The notes under the pieces are model-generated. The model saw only the letters and a program-made list of their open reading frames with translations, was not told the DNA's origin and did no database searches. DNA of 64,000 bases from Stutzerimonas sp. S1 (GTDB lineage: Bacteria > Pseudomonadota > Gammaproteobacteria > Pseudomonadales > Pseudomonadaceae): NCBI RefSeq assembly GCF_025966695.1, contig NZ_JAOEIY010000001.1:1-64000 (forward strand), in the 5' to 3' direction. Positions 63,586 through 64,000 of the stretch are shown piece after piece (positions within the stretch are counted from its first letter, which is position 1; every line of letters starts with the position of its first letter). The position numbers were made by a program, and so were the translations under genes.

Positions 63586-64000
63586 TTATACCTTCACTTT
63601 CGAGAGCTTGAGGTTCAGCAGCGCCATGGCACCGACGAGAATGAAGATCATCGTGGCGATGGCCGCGGCCAGGGCGAAGTCCTGCCCGGAATCCTGGAAG
63701 GCGATGCGGTAGGTGTAGCTGACCAGCAGATCCGTGGTGCCGGCCGGCGTGCTCGCGCCGATGATGTCCGGGCCGCCACGGGTCAGCAGGGTAATCAGCA
63801 CGAAGTTGTTGAAGTTGAAGGCGAAGCAGGCGATCAGCAGCGGCATCAGCGGCTTGATCAGCTGCGGCAAGGTGATGCGCAGCAGGTTGTCCAGCGGGCT
63901 CGCGCCATCGATCGCCGACGCCTCGTACTGATCCCGCGGGATGGCCTGCAAGAGGCCCATGCACAGCAGCAGCATGTACGGGTAGCCGAGCCAGGTGTTG
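63586..64000 (-). CDS. malF: Maltose-type ABC transporter permease MalF, partial
   Basis: C-terminal 137 residues of the partner permease; the gene continues past the right edge. The EAA loop ([19 protein letters not shown]) and two further TM segments are seen, ending [10 protein letters not shown]. Confidence 0.9.
   Translation of the reverse strand, partial: NTWLGYPYMLLLCMGLLQAIPRDQYEASAIDGASPLDNLLRITLPQLIKPLMPLLIACFAFNFNNFVLITLLTRGGPDIIGASTPAGTTDLLVSYTYRIAFQDSGQDFALAAAIATMIFILVGAMALLNLKLSKVKV

Noticed and set aside
1-64000. CRISPR array or complete insertion sequence
   Set aside because: No regularly spaced repeat series and no transposase gene with terminal repeats were seen.

Overview
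The window is high-GC proteobacterial DNA with Pseudomonas-like gene content. A maltose/trehalose-type locus at the right end (malK, GH13 glucosidase, acetyltransferase, malT, malG, malF) and Pseudomonas-type catabolic genes suggest the Pseudomonas stutzeri (Stutzerimonas) group; that placement is inference. Nearly all genes from 4.2 to 64 kb lie on the minus strand.

Region by region. (1) 0-4 kb: the 3' part of a UvrD-like helicase, a tyrosine recombinase, and a small unknown gene behind a good LexA (SOS) box; this looks like a mobile-element edge. (2) 4.2-37.3 kb: a large aromatic-catabolism island. Its upper part encodes a CarAa/OxoO-like Rieske oxygenase, a plant-type [2Fe-2S] reductase, a StyA/indole-oxygenase-like FAD monooxygenase with flavin reductase, two amidase-signature enzymes, an SDR, a type I extradiol dioxygenase, three alpha/beta hydrolases (one of them mhpC), catalytically altered M20 and Asp/Glu-racemase homologues, and two AraC/XylS activators. 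It also has a FadL-like porin and a YCF48/RND/DUF1302/DUF1329 uptake module. The lower part is mhpB-C-D-F-E (2,3-dihydroxyphenylpropionate meta-cleavage to pyruvate and acetyl-CoA) without mhpA, followed by a chemoreceptor. (3) 37.8-47.1 kb: a defence-type cluster (Lhr/BrxHI-like helicase, BrxD-like ATPase, TerB-domain membrane protein, DEDDh exonuclease), three small unknown genes and a VapC pseudogene. (4) 47.1-48.3 kb: a HAD hydrolase, then a strong promoter, a tRNA/tmRNA 3'-end-like sequence and a terminator, a likely integration scar. (5) 48.4-55.9 kb: a type I restriction-modification operon (hsdM-hsdS-hsdR) with mrr. (6) 56.2-64 kb: the sugar-uptake locus.

How the island works together. 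Six near-identical promoters share one architecture on the minus strand: TGCR-N6-GGATAA, exactly 14 bp, GGAGCG-like, 18-19 bp, then a CYTAAc-like -10. They precede the reductase operon, the Rieske operon, the uptake module, mhpBC, mhpDFE, and a short unit with no convincing ORF that ends in a terminator (candidate small RNA). TGCA-N6-GGATA is the XylS half-site, and two XylS-like regulators are encoded within the island. I infer one XylS-type regulon for uptake and breakdown of one N-heteroaromatic or aryl-amide compound (indole, oxindole or quinolinone type), funnelled through a dihydroxyphenyl acid into the mhp pathway. The exact substrate cannot be read from sequence.
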